Assembly (NCBI GenBank): GCA_963932465.1
Contig: OZ010786.1
Location: forward strand, 276,490,411-276,554,410
Source of the DNA: Maratus speciosus
Lineage: Eukaryota > Arthropoda > Arachnida > Araneae > Salticidae
Reading direction: 5' to 3'
DNA: 64,000 nucleotides
The notes below the pieces were generated by a model. It ran no database searches, was not told the origin of the DNA, and saw only the letters and a program-made list of their open reading frames with translations. A program made the translations under genes and the position numbers. This document shows, piece after piece, positions 1 to 10,795 of this stretch. Numbering within the stretch: position 1 is the stretch's first letter; every line of letters begins with the position of its first letter.

Positions 1-618
1 ACGGCCCCTTAAACCATCATTTTGCCGTTTTTAAAGCATAATTTGAAAACTACTTGGAAGAAAAATGTGAAAATTTTGAATTTCCATAAAGCAGGACTTA
101 ATAAATCTAAATACATCAAAGAAATTGTAGGTTGCAATTTATAATTTTTTCGAATATTAATTTAATAATTCATAATTCATACCATAAAATTATAAAAATT
201 GCAAATTCAGCTTATTTATGTTTGGGTATATTAGTATTATTACTACAAAAAAAATTAGCACATTAGGAGCATAATTTCGGGAGATATAAATAAAAATATG
301 AAAATGTAATTTAACATTAGAAGCACTAAATTTTGAATGTTTATAATTCAAAAACTTATCATTCAAATGACTTGAAATTTGGTGTCTAGGCATAGTTTGA
401 ACCGAAGATTTGAAATATCTCGTTAAAATTGGGTATTGCCATTGAAAAAAATGAAGTTCGGATTCGTTTTAATATGTAGATGCCCCCCTAAGCAAATTTT
501 ATATACATCATTTAAAAGTAGACTTTATTTCCAATCGTTCGGTACCAGTACCTTTCTTCTACGTTGATTTGTTGAGGAGTTAGTAGGGGTTGTTTACTTT
601 TTTTTTTCTACGACTGTA
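1..618. repeat. Dispersed ~600-bp AT-rich repeat, copy A
   Basis: This stretch aligns by eye, in the same orientation and almost end to end, with 20947-21552. Shared landmarks are the start acggccccttaaaccatcat, the block aaaatatgaaaatgtaattt and the block gatgccccccctaagc-like tract near 480 and 21410. The window begins inside the repeat, so its true left end is unknown. No coding capacity is recognised. The first ~40 bases also resemble, on the opposite strand, sequence beside a Penelope-type nuclease fragment at 17325-17395, so it may be the 3' part of a PLE; that is inference. Confidence 0.7.
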
Positions 619-639
619 CATATTTATTAGATATAAATG

Positions 640-1984
640 ATCTTTAAGGACAGTTTCGAAAAAATTGGAAATTTAAAACTGGTGAAAATGCGCGAAAAGC
701 GTTTTAAATTGCGATTTCTACTCAATCTCAGGAAATACCAAAGCTATTTCAAAAGTAATTGTTACAAATCAATGGGGATAGTCCCTGCTATAACATAGGT
801 TATATTTTATGTTGCTGTCACTACCAGCTGAGGTTTGCAAAAGCAAAACATGTTCTAATTTGCGTTTTTTGCACAACTGAGGTGTCTAACACTTTGAAGT
901 ATGGCATGGTATTTACTTACAAGATGCAACTGCTTTCTAAGAACAATCGAAAGAAAATTCCAAATTTAAAAAGATGAAGTGAGGGAAAAGCGTTATAAAT
1001 TACAATTTTTATGCAATCTTATCAAATATCAAATCGATTAAAAGAATAATAATGACAAATTGTTGGTGATAGAACCTCCTCAAACATAAGTTATATTTTA
1101 TGTCTGTGCCACTACCACCAGAGGGTTGCGGGAGCTAAAAACTTTCTAAATTGCGATTTCTGTGATACTGAAAAGGCTAGAAACTTTTAATATGGCATGG
1201 TAGTTACTTATAAAATATAAATGCCCTCGAAGGACTTTCGAAAAAAAATTCGAATTAAAAAGGGGTGAAGCGAAGGGGAGGTGTGAAAAGCATTCTAAAA
1301 AAGTCCTAAATTACGATTTCTATGCAATTTCAGGGAATATAAACATATTATAAAAGTAATAGTTGCGAATCACTGGTAACAGTCTCTGATCCTACACAGG
1401 CTATATTTTATGCCGATGATTCTACCACCTGGGGTTCACAAGAACAACAAACGTTCTAAAAATGTCCTTTAAAAGCGTTTTAAATTACGTTTCTGTGGAA
1501 TATTAGGAAATAACAAACCGATTTCAAAATTAATGTTGGCAAATTAGTGGTGACAGTTCCTATTTCAACATAGCCCTTTATGTTGAGAGAGGTGAGGTGG
1601 TAGGACTTGGAATTTGACATGATAGTTAATTTTAAGATGTAAGAAGATGGTTTCTAAAAAATTCAAAACTTCAAATGAATACTGAAATGAGAGTATTAAT
1701 TGAGCATAAAAGTTTCAAAATATTTTTCTAAATTATTATTTATTTAGTTTTATTTCGTAGTCTCATTTCTGCCTAATGCAGTGTAATAATGATGTTTAAT
1801 CAAACTGTGTTTTAAATAGTAATTTTTGAATTATTTCTAAAAGTAATAAGTACCTTTTAATAAAATAAAATATTACTTTTAATAAAATAAAAATTTTGTT
1901 AGTATCTTTTAATAAAAATTAGACATATAAATATCACTTGGCATATTTAAAATATTACGCGAACAAAGCCGCGGGGTTTGCTAG
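640..1984 (+). mobile_element. Helitron-like non-autonomous element, 3' end with CTAG
   Basis: The right end reads acgcgaacaaagccgcgggg followed by tttgCTAG and then T at 1985. A CGCG/CGCG mini-hairpin a few bases before terminal CTAG is the Helitron 3' signature. The body holds about four degenerate units of roughly 200-310 bp, each with variants of aatctcaggaaataccaaa, a block like acataggctatattttatg, and a block like ggcatggtagttactta. The same body and terminus recur at 56222-56748, and body units without the terminus at 56780-57766. The 5' end is not visible and the start given is approximate. No Rep/helicase coding is seen. Confidence 0.65.
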
Positions 1985-2039
1985 TATATAATAAAATTGA
2001 TATAGATTGCTGAGATTTACTACAAATTACTTTCTGTAT

Positions 2040-2700
2040 ATATTAAGTACATAGCATTTACAGGAACAGACTAAAGATTTCGGATGCTGGAAGTGCATTT
2101 TTAGTAAGTTATGATATGCGTTATTAAGTTTAACTAAATTTTTGAATACTATGTGGTGTGTATAAATGCTACATATCGTATACAGGACTACACAAAAGAA
2201 TTCGTAAGCGTTACTGAGTATGAGCGTAATTTACAAGTGGTTTTTGAATGTGTTTTGCATTTTTACGCTGAACTACATTTTGCGTACTACAAGATGCTTG
2301 TAGAATGTTGGTAGAATGTATTCTAATACAGGGTCACTCGAAGAATTGGATATTTGGCCGTCTTTGGTTGATAACTTCTGAAAACAAGATTTCATTAATT
2401 TTAAGAGTGTTTTAGCCTGAATTAAATTTTAGATAAATAGTGGCGTGTATATAATGGTAGTACGTAATATATAAGGATGCATAAAACTATTCAAGTATAT
2501 GTTTACGTCTATTGGTATAAATTGGTGAAAGTGAAATGCTAACCTTTTTTTTGCTAAACTAAATTATCGCATATTATATTATATATACCAACCTATAGAT
2601 CAAATATAGGGCTATATAAAAGAATCAGAATATATATTTGGCTATGGATGGTGATTACTGAAGCCAGTGTGTTTCAAATACTTCATGCGTTTTCTAAAAT
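2040..2700. repeat. Degenerate short-period tandem array
   Basis: A motif like acaggactacacaaaagaat recurs near 2065, 2185, 2335, 2480 and 2610 with heavy divergence, giving a loose period of about 120-150 bp. Related aaaagaattt motifs occur in the larger units at 3440-4120 and 6370-7095. No coding content is recognised. It could be an old satellite or part of an element body. Confidence 0.35.
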
Positions 2701-3440
2701 GTTTACTTTGGAATCTTATTTGCCTTATTACCCTAACTAACGAAGTTTTGTTAAAGTGTTCTGGAAATGTTGGAAAGTGTTTTATAACCTATGCTTAACG
2801 CGTGATTTTATTTTCTTGTTTATTTTAAAACTTCATAATACATTATAATATGCGTAAATGTTGTATCTATGTGTGTGTGTATTTATGCAAATTTTATCGG
2901 AAAAACGGCTCTAACGATTTTGACTAAATTTTCTATCCTGTTGTTTTGGGGTACGAGAAGACTATTGGGCTAGATCACATGTTCAAGGAATTTTATTAGT
3001 GGGTCTTTTTAGGGTTCCCTACCGGGTCAATGCGTTCCAGTGGGAATGAAGGTTGAAGCTGTTAAGTTGTTGAACAGTAAACGAAGTCGCAAAGTTGGCA
3101 GCATCTCGCCATATTTGTCAATAGTTGGCGAAATGTTGGCGAAATTTGTGAGATTTGGAGGGAAAATCGATTTTCGACATGCCAATGCCAAGCACGTGCT
3201 TTGCGCCAAATAAAAGACTATAGCCATATTTGACGATATTTAGCGAAATTGTGCGAAAAAAAATGGCTTTTAGAATCTGAAGGAATTTTTTAGACGAGGT
3301 ACTTGATTAAACTAATCAGAGTCCAATTAAAAATGTGGTTTGGAAGGATGCCCTTCGTTGTAAATATGTGAGTAATGTAACATTTAAAAATATGTGCTTA
3401 GTTTTAATATTGATTTTTTCTGTAAATAATACTGTTCAAA
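2701..3440. other. No gene; possible old element body
   Basis: AT-rich sequence without a supportable ORF. A short stretch near 2900 (ggaaaaacggctctaacgat) resembles the body of arthropod Helitron-type repeats from memory. Around 3110-3250 the motif ttggcgaaa/tagcgaaatt repeats several times. Nothing firm can be said. Confidence 0.3.
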
Positions 3441-4135
3441 AATAAAATGCTTTACAGCAATAATCCTGCGATAATTTATTGCAATATCTTGTTGACCACA
3501 AAACTAATTTTAATCAAGTGTAGATCGGTCTTCTTCGCTGGTACTACTTAAAGAAAAGAAATGTGAGTGATCCATAAAAGAATTTGTTTATGGCTAAAGG
3601 ATGACATTTTTTTTTCTTATAGTTCTATTTTGTTCACTTTTCTTAATTCATACAATTAAATTGTCAGTGACCAGATGGCTGAACATAAAAGCATTTGGTC
3701 CCAAGGGAAATCTGAACAAAATAACGTTTTCTTTGTTTTTCGTTTCAGGCATTTTCTATACATTTTTAAAATATAGTAGAGAGAAATAAACATGAAATGT
3801 CCCAACACTTCGCTGTTTATATCTAATATTTTTTATTTAATTTTGACCGTTTTACAATGGTATAACACAGTTTAGAATTTTATCTAGAAAATATTTTAAG
3901 AAGAGAGACATAAGAAATCAATAAAAGAATTTGCTGATGATTATATCACGTCATTTTCATTTTTGCTGTTTCTTTTATCATCCCTTTTCTAAATTCTCTT
4001 ATATAACTACTTCGAGACTATATGAGTGATATAAAAGAATTTTGTTCCAATGGAAATCATAACAAAATAAAAACATTTACTCTGTTTTCCGTTTTAGGTA
4101 GATTTCGTAAGAAATACTACCTATTGCTATTTCCC
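3441..4135 (+). repeat. ~350-bp tandem repeat family, units 1-2 (divergent)
   Basis: Two diverged units share an order of motifs: a tag like atccataaaagaatttg, an acaattaaattgtcag-like block, a block like catttggtcccaagggaaat, then ttttctttgttt. The same order is much better preserved at 6370-7095, so the four units look like one array split by the mariner palindrome (4239-5112) and the repeats after it. No protein is recognised. Confidence 0.5.
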
Positions 4136-4238
4136 CTATGTTGGAATTTCTAAATTTTTTTGCAGATGTACTCCGATCACGACCCATAGAATCCAAAACC
4201 ACCCCTAGTTCAAAAGTTTACCCATCTATCTATATATA

Positions 4239-5112
4239 CAGGGTGTGTTCACAAAGTTTCAAGACTGGTCTGAGAATACAAAATTTATTAAACATTTTTC
4301 TACAACGAACTAAAATTCTTCGAAATATGACCCTTGGGAATCAATACACCGCTGCCAGAGTTTTTTCCATTGTTCATAGGCTCCCTGGAAGTATTCGCGT
4401 GCAAAGCTGTCAAGGGACCTCGTTGAAGCTGCCTGGATCGCTGGAATTGAGTCGAATCGCTTCCCTTTCAGGTCTTTCTTGATCTGGGGGGAACAAAAAA
4501 GTCACTGGGAGCAATGTCGGGGCTGTAGGGGACCTTGGAGAAGTATTGCCACGTTAAACTTAGCCAAAATTTCGGCTGAGGCGAGCGGTGTGTGAGAGGG
4601 TGCATTGTCGTGGTGAACAATACAAGCGTCTCTGATGTCTGGGCGCACGCGCCGGACTCGATTTTTCAAATAGTGGTGTATTCCAGCGTAAACCTAGCCT
4701 GACGCGACGCCCAGACATCAGAGACGTTTGGATTGCTTACGCGCCCTATCAACGTCACCCGCAGTTGCCAAAGTTTTGGCTAATTTAGCGTGGCAATACT
4801 GCCACAAATCCCCCTAAAGCCCCGACCTCGCTCCCAGCGACCTTTTTTTGTTCCTCCGGATCAAGGAAGTCCTGAAAGGGAAGAGATTTGACACGTTTCC
4901 AACGATCCACTATTCCAGTTTCGACGAGGTCGCTTAACAGCCTTGCGCGCGAAGGCTTCCAAGGAACCTGACTATGAACAACGGAAAAAACGCTGGCAAC
5001 GGTGTGTTGATGCCCATGGGTCGTCTTTCGAAGAATTTTAATTCGTTGTACAAAAATGTTTAATACATTTTGTATTCTCAGACCAGTCTTGAAGTTTTAT
5101 GAACACACCATG
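4239..5112. mobile_element. Palindromic mariner derivative: two inverted 3' ends, TA-flanked
   Basis: Two arms of about 410 bp (4239-4650 and 4708-5112) are inverted copies of each other around a ~57-bp spacer. Each arm is the 3' portion of a mariner-family transposon. The left arm read on the minus strand gives degraded C-terminal transposase such as DIAPSDFFLFPQIKKDLKGK and then QAASTRSL; the right arm gives the same on the plus strand with stops. Both outer ends carry the same terminus (CAGGGTGTGTTCA on the left, its complement on the right), and both are flanked by TA, the Tc1/mariner target. So the whole palindrome looks like one mobile foldback unit rather than two separate insertions. 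Confidence 0.8.
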
Positions 5113-5264
5113 TATATATCACTTTTTTATGGACACGATAACTTCTATAATTCTGCACAAATTTCTTTCAGACTGATACATAAAATCAAGGGCTAAAAAA
5201 TCTCGGTCAAGTTCGTTAATGGACAAAATCGGACAAAGGGGGTGGAAGTAGAGAGGGGTTTTGT

Positions 5265-5735
5265 GAAAACCGAAAAAACTCATAACTTCTCAATTATAAT
5301 ACATATCAAATCAGTTCAAAGTTATTATTACTTCTGGGAAAAGGGCCAAAAAATTAGGTATCACAGATTTTGGATAAAATTAAAATTGGGCTCAAGGGGC
5401 TAAAAAGTTTTAGGGAGAAAAAAATTCATAACTTCGTCAATTCTTCAGATATCAAATTCTCTTAAACTTATTATAAATCTTCTTAATATTATGTACAACT
5501 TTTATACTTGCAAGGTTTTGATAAGACCAACTTTTACCGGAAAAAAAATTAAAAACGAAAAAAAAACGGGAGGATTGTAGAAGAAAAAAATTCATAATTT
5601 CATCCATTCACAAGATATCCAACCCGCTTAAATTTATTATACATCTTCTTAATATTATCTACGATTTTGATATTAACAAGTTTTTGATAGGACCAATTCT
5701 TACAGTAAAAACAAGTTAAAAAAAATAGGGGTTGA
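5265..5735 (+). repeat. Three-unit ~157-bp tandem repeat
   Basis: Units start near 5272, 5427 and 5583 with variants of gaaaaaaattcataacttcg. Units 2 and 3 continue through attataaatcttcttaatat and a block like ttttgataagaccaactttt. The first unit is more diverged. No coding content is seen. Confidence 0.55.
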
Positions 5736-6369
5736 CGAAAAAATTATCGTGTTAAGGGTGTACTCAAACTCAAACGGCTTATTTTCTGATCCATTTTTAA
5801 ATTCATTTTTGCTCTCAAACGCATCCAATTGACAGGTTATCTTATTCAGAAACTATATAATGCGATGTATTGGTCAATTTTGTGATAAAGGCAGAATATA
5901 TTTCAAGAAATGCTGTCAAAGTGGGCATTTTGAGCCGAATTTTCTTAAGTGGTAGTGCTGGAAACGAAAAAAAAATGGTCGCACTGAGAAAATAATTGTT
6001 TGTAAATCAATTTCTAATTAATTCAACGAAAAATAAAAACACCGGTCGCTTATAAATTTCTTCAAAAAATCGCATCAGCAAGTTTCATATTTTTATTTTT
6101 AAAAATGAGTCTGAATTTGTGTCAGGAAATTTCGAGTTATTGAGAGTGGAAAAATATTTTTTTGAATACCGACTTAACATGATTCTGATAAAAACAGCTG
6201 TTACAGAAAAATGAAATTAAAAATTCGTCAAAAGCGGCTAGATAAAATTGTTAAACTGGGTTTTATCTCTAATCTAGATTTAGTTTTTGCTGGTGAAATT
6301 AGTACTTAACTTCGAAATCTACTTCCGCCTGTAGGCCGAGCCGGCAGGGATTTTTTAACTTTTTGATAT
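5736..6369. other. No gene or repeat recognised
   Basis: AT-rich sequence with no supportable ORF and no clear internal repeat. It lies between the ~157-bp array and the ~355-bp array. Confidence 0.5.
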
Positions 6370-7110
6370 ACTTTTTTGATACATTAGCGAGAGAATAACG
6401 TTAAAAGCTGTAGTTGCTAACCTTATAGACATAAATTAGTATTTTAAAGATTTTTTACAGTTTTACTTAATGATATAATTTGGTTTAGTATTTTATCTAG
6501 ACACTATTTTAAAAAAAGAGATGTAAGTATATCGATAAAAGAATTTGCTGATGCCTAAATGATGTAACTTTGTTCCTTCCAGTTTGTGTTTTGTTCAATT
6601 TTCTGAATTGATACAATTAACTTGTTAGAAACCAGGTGACTTGTTTAAAATCAATTTGTTCTAATGGGGAACCAGAGCACCACAACAATGTATGTTTTGT
6701 TTCTTTTTATTTTAAATTCTGTGTTATGTTTTTATATTAGCGAGTGAATAACGTTAAAAATTGCTGTTCTTAACTTTCTAGACATAACTTTAGTATTTTA
6801 AAGATTTTTTACAGTTTTACTTAATGATATAACTTGATTTAGTATTTTATCTAGACACTATTTTAAGAAAAGAAAAGAGACATAAGTGATCGATAATAGA
6901 ATTTGCGGATGACTAAATGATGTAACTTTCTTTCTTCCAGTTTCTGTTTTGTTCAATTTTCTGAATTGATACAATTAACTTGTTAGAAACCAGATGGCTT
7001 GTTTAAAAGCATTTTGTCCTTAGGGGGGACCAGAGAACCACAACAATATATTCTTTGTTTCTTTTTGTTTTAAATTCTTTGTTATGTTTTTATATTTGCG
7101 AGAGAATAAC
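6370..7110 (+). repeat. ~355-bp tandem repeat, units 3-4 (well preserved)
   Basis: The landmark gcgagagaataacgttaaaa occurs at about 6388, with variants at 6741 and 7098, giving periods of 353 and 357 bp. Between landmarks the units match closely, including agattttttacagttttact, atttgctgatg and aattgatacaattaacttgt. Related older units lie at 3441-4135. Confidence 0.8.
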
Positions 7111-7780
7111 TTTAAAATTTTCACTTTTTAACTTTTCATATGTAACATAACTATATAATTTATATAAAATTTTGTTTCTGCCTGCATGATGCACATCTTA
7201 AAATTTTGCTCTACGAACTCTCTAATTAATTAGTAAAACAAAACATTAATTACTTATGGGTTACTTCAGATGTTCAGTTATAAATTTTTATTAATATAAA
7301 AACAGTTAAATAAACATTTACAAATCGCAAGCTTAAATTTAGTCGTAATCTTGAATTAAAGATAAGCAACTTAAATAAAAGCTACTGTTTTTAGCAGTTA
7401 TATATGTATCGAGTGTTCGAAAAAGAAGGGACCATTTCATAATGAAAAAACTAGTAGATTTGAGTGCAGCAATTCTTTTGTACAAAAAAATTAATGCGTA
7501 AAAATCAAAGAGTATTAAATGTAGGAAAACATGTGAAATAATTATCCAAAACAGGCTTCAGCAAGTTTTTGTGTTTCAGTTTTAGGAATATTTAATTGCA
7601 AACACAGTTTCTATTTAAAAAGTAGTCATATAGGTTTAACTTAAATGTATTTGTGGGATTATTTTCACTTTTCAGATTTGTTGATCATTATCATTATTGA
7701 TATTTAAAATATTTTCTAGTTATGATAGTTGATAGTGCTAAAATGTTTAAATATCTAAAATACTTTTGCATATTTATACA
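7111..7780. other. No gene; AT-rich
   Basis: No supportable ORF. Part of 7550-7720 (ttttaggaatatttaattgc and the bases after it) resembles 14230-14330 and, less well, 22910-22990 and 26390-26450, so it may belong to the dispersed AT-rich family listed at 7780-8455. Confidence 0.4.
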
Positions 7781-8455
7781 TTTAAAAACTCGAACCGAAG
7801 CCTATCACATTTAACGACATCACATAAAAAGTATTTGTTAATTAGATTTATTTAGACAATGCAACTTATGACGTATTAAAAGAATGCATCTAATCAATAC
7901 ACATTTCCAATTTACTTCTCTTCAGAGAGATTTCTTGAGAAAGCCATTAATCATAATTTAATTTGTGTGACTCATATGCGGTGTGGAGCTGGATAAAAAA
8001 AAAAACTTCAGAAATGAAACTTTGAATAAATCCTAATTTAATTACTATTTCCAGTTTTAAACCAAATTATGTCACTTTCTGACGTTCAAATGTGATTATG
8101 ATTAATTTAATTTAAAAAAAGAAGTACCACAATCATAAATATTCTTTTATTGACCATTTTTTTTTTCGCGGGATATAAATAATTTATATTTCAGAGGAAC
8201 AGTAATTAAAATAAATTCCCGTATGTAAAAACAAGAATTTTCATACAATATGTTTGGACTAATTTTTGTTTCTCGTTATCAAAAATCTTTTATTGTCAAT
8301 AGCGTATATTTCAGAAAATAAAATTAGATACCCGTGTATTTATTATGTACGATGCTTTTAAAACCAGTGTTTAGTACATATAGTTGACGGTAATTATTTC
8401 CTTTTGCACTGATATTGCCGGACTTAAAGGTAATGAACAAGAAAGCTTATAACTA
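7780..8455 (+). repeat. Dispersed AT-rich repeat family, copy 1
   Basis: Shared blocks with three other copies (14950-15177 plus 16780-16920, 22420-23000, 25790-26480) include aatacacattt.caattta, aaagccattaatcataattt, a cttcagaaatgaaacttt block and tatttccagtttt. The tail (aaaaccagtgtttagtacat, then tagttgacgg) matches 16830-16860, which shows where copy 2 resumes after an insertion. All copies are in the same orientation. Identity unknown; no coding capacity. Confidence 0.65.
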
Positions 8456-8682
8456 GAGATGAATCGAAAATTCGGTTTAGTTTTCGTTTTCGGCGCAAAA
8501 TTTGAGTTTCGTCGAAAATTCGACCGGACAGAAACTTGACTGAAACTATCTGTATTCCAAAAGTCTCGTTTCTTCCTTCTGAAATTTTCAACATTACTCA
8601 CTCATTTGTGTAGTATTGGCTGAAATGAGACATCCTTTATTTATATCTATGAACTTCACTGTTTATAATAATCATGAATAGC

Positions 8683-8866
8683 GTTGCCAGGTGTTCCGCT
8701 TAAATTGGGGCTCCAAATGTTCTGTATACGATACCAGTATTTTAATTTTTTTTTCGCTTTGTCTACGGGCAGAGTTATCTGCGATTCAACATGGCGAAAT
8801 AAACTGTAAGAAATTAGTGGTGTCCAGAGCATTTGGAGGCCTGATTTACACGGGGCACCTGGCAAC
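8683..8866. mobile_element. 184-bp hairpin MITE with long imperfect TIRs
   Basis: The left end GTTGCCAGGTGTTCCG and the block GGCTCCAAATGTTCTG are mirrored on the right by AGAGCATTTGGAGGCC and CGGGGCACCTGGCAAC. The arms are about 45 bp and the loop about 95 bp. No transposase and no certain target duplication are seen, so the superfamily is open. Confidence 0.7.
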
Positions 8867-8964
8867 ACAAGTAATGACTCACTCAAGACGTGAGTACTAA
8901 TTATAAAACAAACAATGCATATATCACTGAACTTTGAGGACCCTTTTCACGTGCTGATTTAAAG

Positions 8965-9103
8965 CTGCAGACTTAAAATAATAGAGAATTTTTAGTTTCA
9001 AACCACAGAAGTCTTTCGAATACTCTTCGAGAAAGTTCTAGTATAGCAGATGATTTTTAGAGAAGTCATTATAAAAGATAAATCACGGTATGTGTACCTA
9101 ATT
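8965..9103 (+). repeat. Tandem unit 1, left half (split by the 9104-13619 insertion)
   Basis: The sequence from taatagagaatttttagttt to tgtaccta matches 13740-13862 closely. Its continuation, which should follow directly, is found at 13620-13735 instead. This unit is therefore the pre-insertion left flank of the nested element that fills 9104-13619. Confidence 0.75.
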
Positions 9104-9223
9104 ACTTTCTTCTATCTTCAATAGAAGAAAGTATTGTAATCGAAATTTTTTTCGACTCCCGGTTTTCGACGGATTTGCATGTTTTAGGGGTCAGAGATTC
9201 CAAAAAACATGTTTATAGAAAAT

Positions 9224-9272
9224 GCCTGTCTGTCTGTGTGTCCGTCTGTCCGCCTGTCCGTCTGTCTGTCGC
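9224..9272 (+). repeat. GTCTG/GTCC microsatellite
   Basis: An interrupted run of gtctgtctgtgtgtccgtct followed by gtccgcctgtccgtctgtct. It lies just inside the 5' end of the HINE-like element, the same place such a run occupies in the element at 15178-16777. Confidence 0.85.
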
Positions 9273-10500
9273 CATTGTACCATCAAAAAGTGTATGAAGT
9301 TATGTATAGAATTAAACCAAAATTTTATTATAAGTTTCTGGCTATGGCAAGCAGGTCCTCCCGGAATTTGGAAAAAATTCGCCGGTAGGGGGCGCTGATA
9401 TAACAATTTTTGTGCGATTTTGAATATTGTACCATCCAAAAGTGTATGGAGTTATGCATAGAATTGAACCAAATTTTTAGTTTAAGTTTTTGGATATGAC
9501 AAGCAGGTCCTCCCTGAATTTGGAAAAAATTCGCCGGTAGGGGGCGCTGTAAATGCGTTTTTTATGCGATTTTGAATATTGTACCATCGAAAAGTGTATG
9601 AAGTTATGCATAGAATTGAACCATATTTTTATTTTAAGTTTTTGGCTATGGCAAGCAGGTCCTCCCTGAATTTGGAAAAAATTCGCCGGTAGCGGGCGCT
9701 GTAATTCCGATTTTTGTGCGATTTTGAATATTGTACCGGCCAAAAGTGTATGAAGTTATGCATAGAATTAAACCAAATTTTTATTTTAAGTTTTTGGCTA
9801 TGGCAAGCAGGTCCTCCCTGAATTTGGAAAAAATTCGCCGGTAGGGGGCGCTGTAATAGCGATTTTTGTGCGATTTTGAATATTGTACCGTCCAAAAGTG
9901 TATGAAGTTATGCATAGAATTGAACCAAAAAAAAAATTAAGTTCTTGGCTATGGCAAGGAGGTCCTCCCTTAGTTTGTAAAAAAATCGCTCGTAGAGGGC
10001 GCTGTAATAGCGATTTTTGTACAATTTTTGTGCCATTTTGAATATTGTACCGCCGAAAAGTGTATGAAGTTATGCATAGAATTGAACCAAATTTTATGTG
10101 TTTATTTTTGGTCATGTCACGAAGGTCCTCCCTGAATTTGGAAAAATTCTGCCGAAAGGGGGCACTATAATTGCGATGTCTGTACTATTTTCATTATTGT
10201 ACCATCGAAAAGTGTATGAAGTTATCCATATAATTGAACCAAATTTTTTGTGCATGTTTCTGGCTATGGCAAACAAGTCCTCCCTGAACTTGAAAAAATT
10301 CCGAAAGAAGGGGGCGCTATAATTCCGATCTCTGTGCCATTTTCATTATTGTACCATCGAACAGCGTATAAAATTATGCATACAATTGAACCAAAATGTT
10401 TGTGCTTGTTTTTGGCTTTGGCCAACAGGCTCTCCTTCAATTTGGAAATATTGCGCGGTAAAGGGGCTCCGTGCTAGTGATTTTTGTATACTTTTCTTGA
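9270..10500 (+). repeat. Minisatellite, eight ~152-bp units
   Basis: The landmark attgtacc recurs near 9275, 9424, 9577, 9728, 9881, 10043, 10193 and 10347, spaced about 150-162 bp. Each unit has gaagttatgcatagaattga, a block like ggctatggcaagcaggtcct and ttcgccggtagggggcgctg. Diversity rises towards the right end. Apparent open frames on both strands are by-products of the repetition and cross unit borders without a conserved frame. Confidence 0.9.
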
Positions 10501-10795
10501 TTTTTCGTAGTTCTATTGTGCATCGGCGGCTCATGCAGCGGCGGGAACTCGCTTCCTGCTATGCCGGCTATTCGCAAACAGCTGATAACGACAGAATAAG
10601 AAAAAATTAATAATTTTAACAAATATCATGATATAGATTAACTCGTTTTTAGTCCGTTTAATTGACTTGAGCAGAAATTTAAGATGAAAATCAAAGTTGG
10701 TATAGTATTGAACTAATAATATTGAAGTATTAACATGTGTAACTAGGTTTTGAAATATTAAGATGTATAAGATAGAAGAAAGTTTTGGGATTGGC

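Noticed and set aside
9191..10115. Overlapping minus-strand ORFs of 80-105 codons with recurring GGPACHSQK words
   Set aside because: They are translations of the ~152-bp minisatellite. The period is not a steady multiple of three and the frames do not stay in phase across units.
9191..10600. CRISPR array (regular repeats)
   Set aside because: The whole unit repeats, with no conserved-repeat/unique-spacer alternation, and the sequence is eukaryotic.
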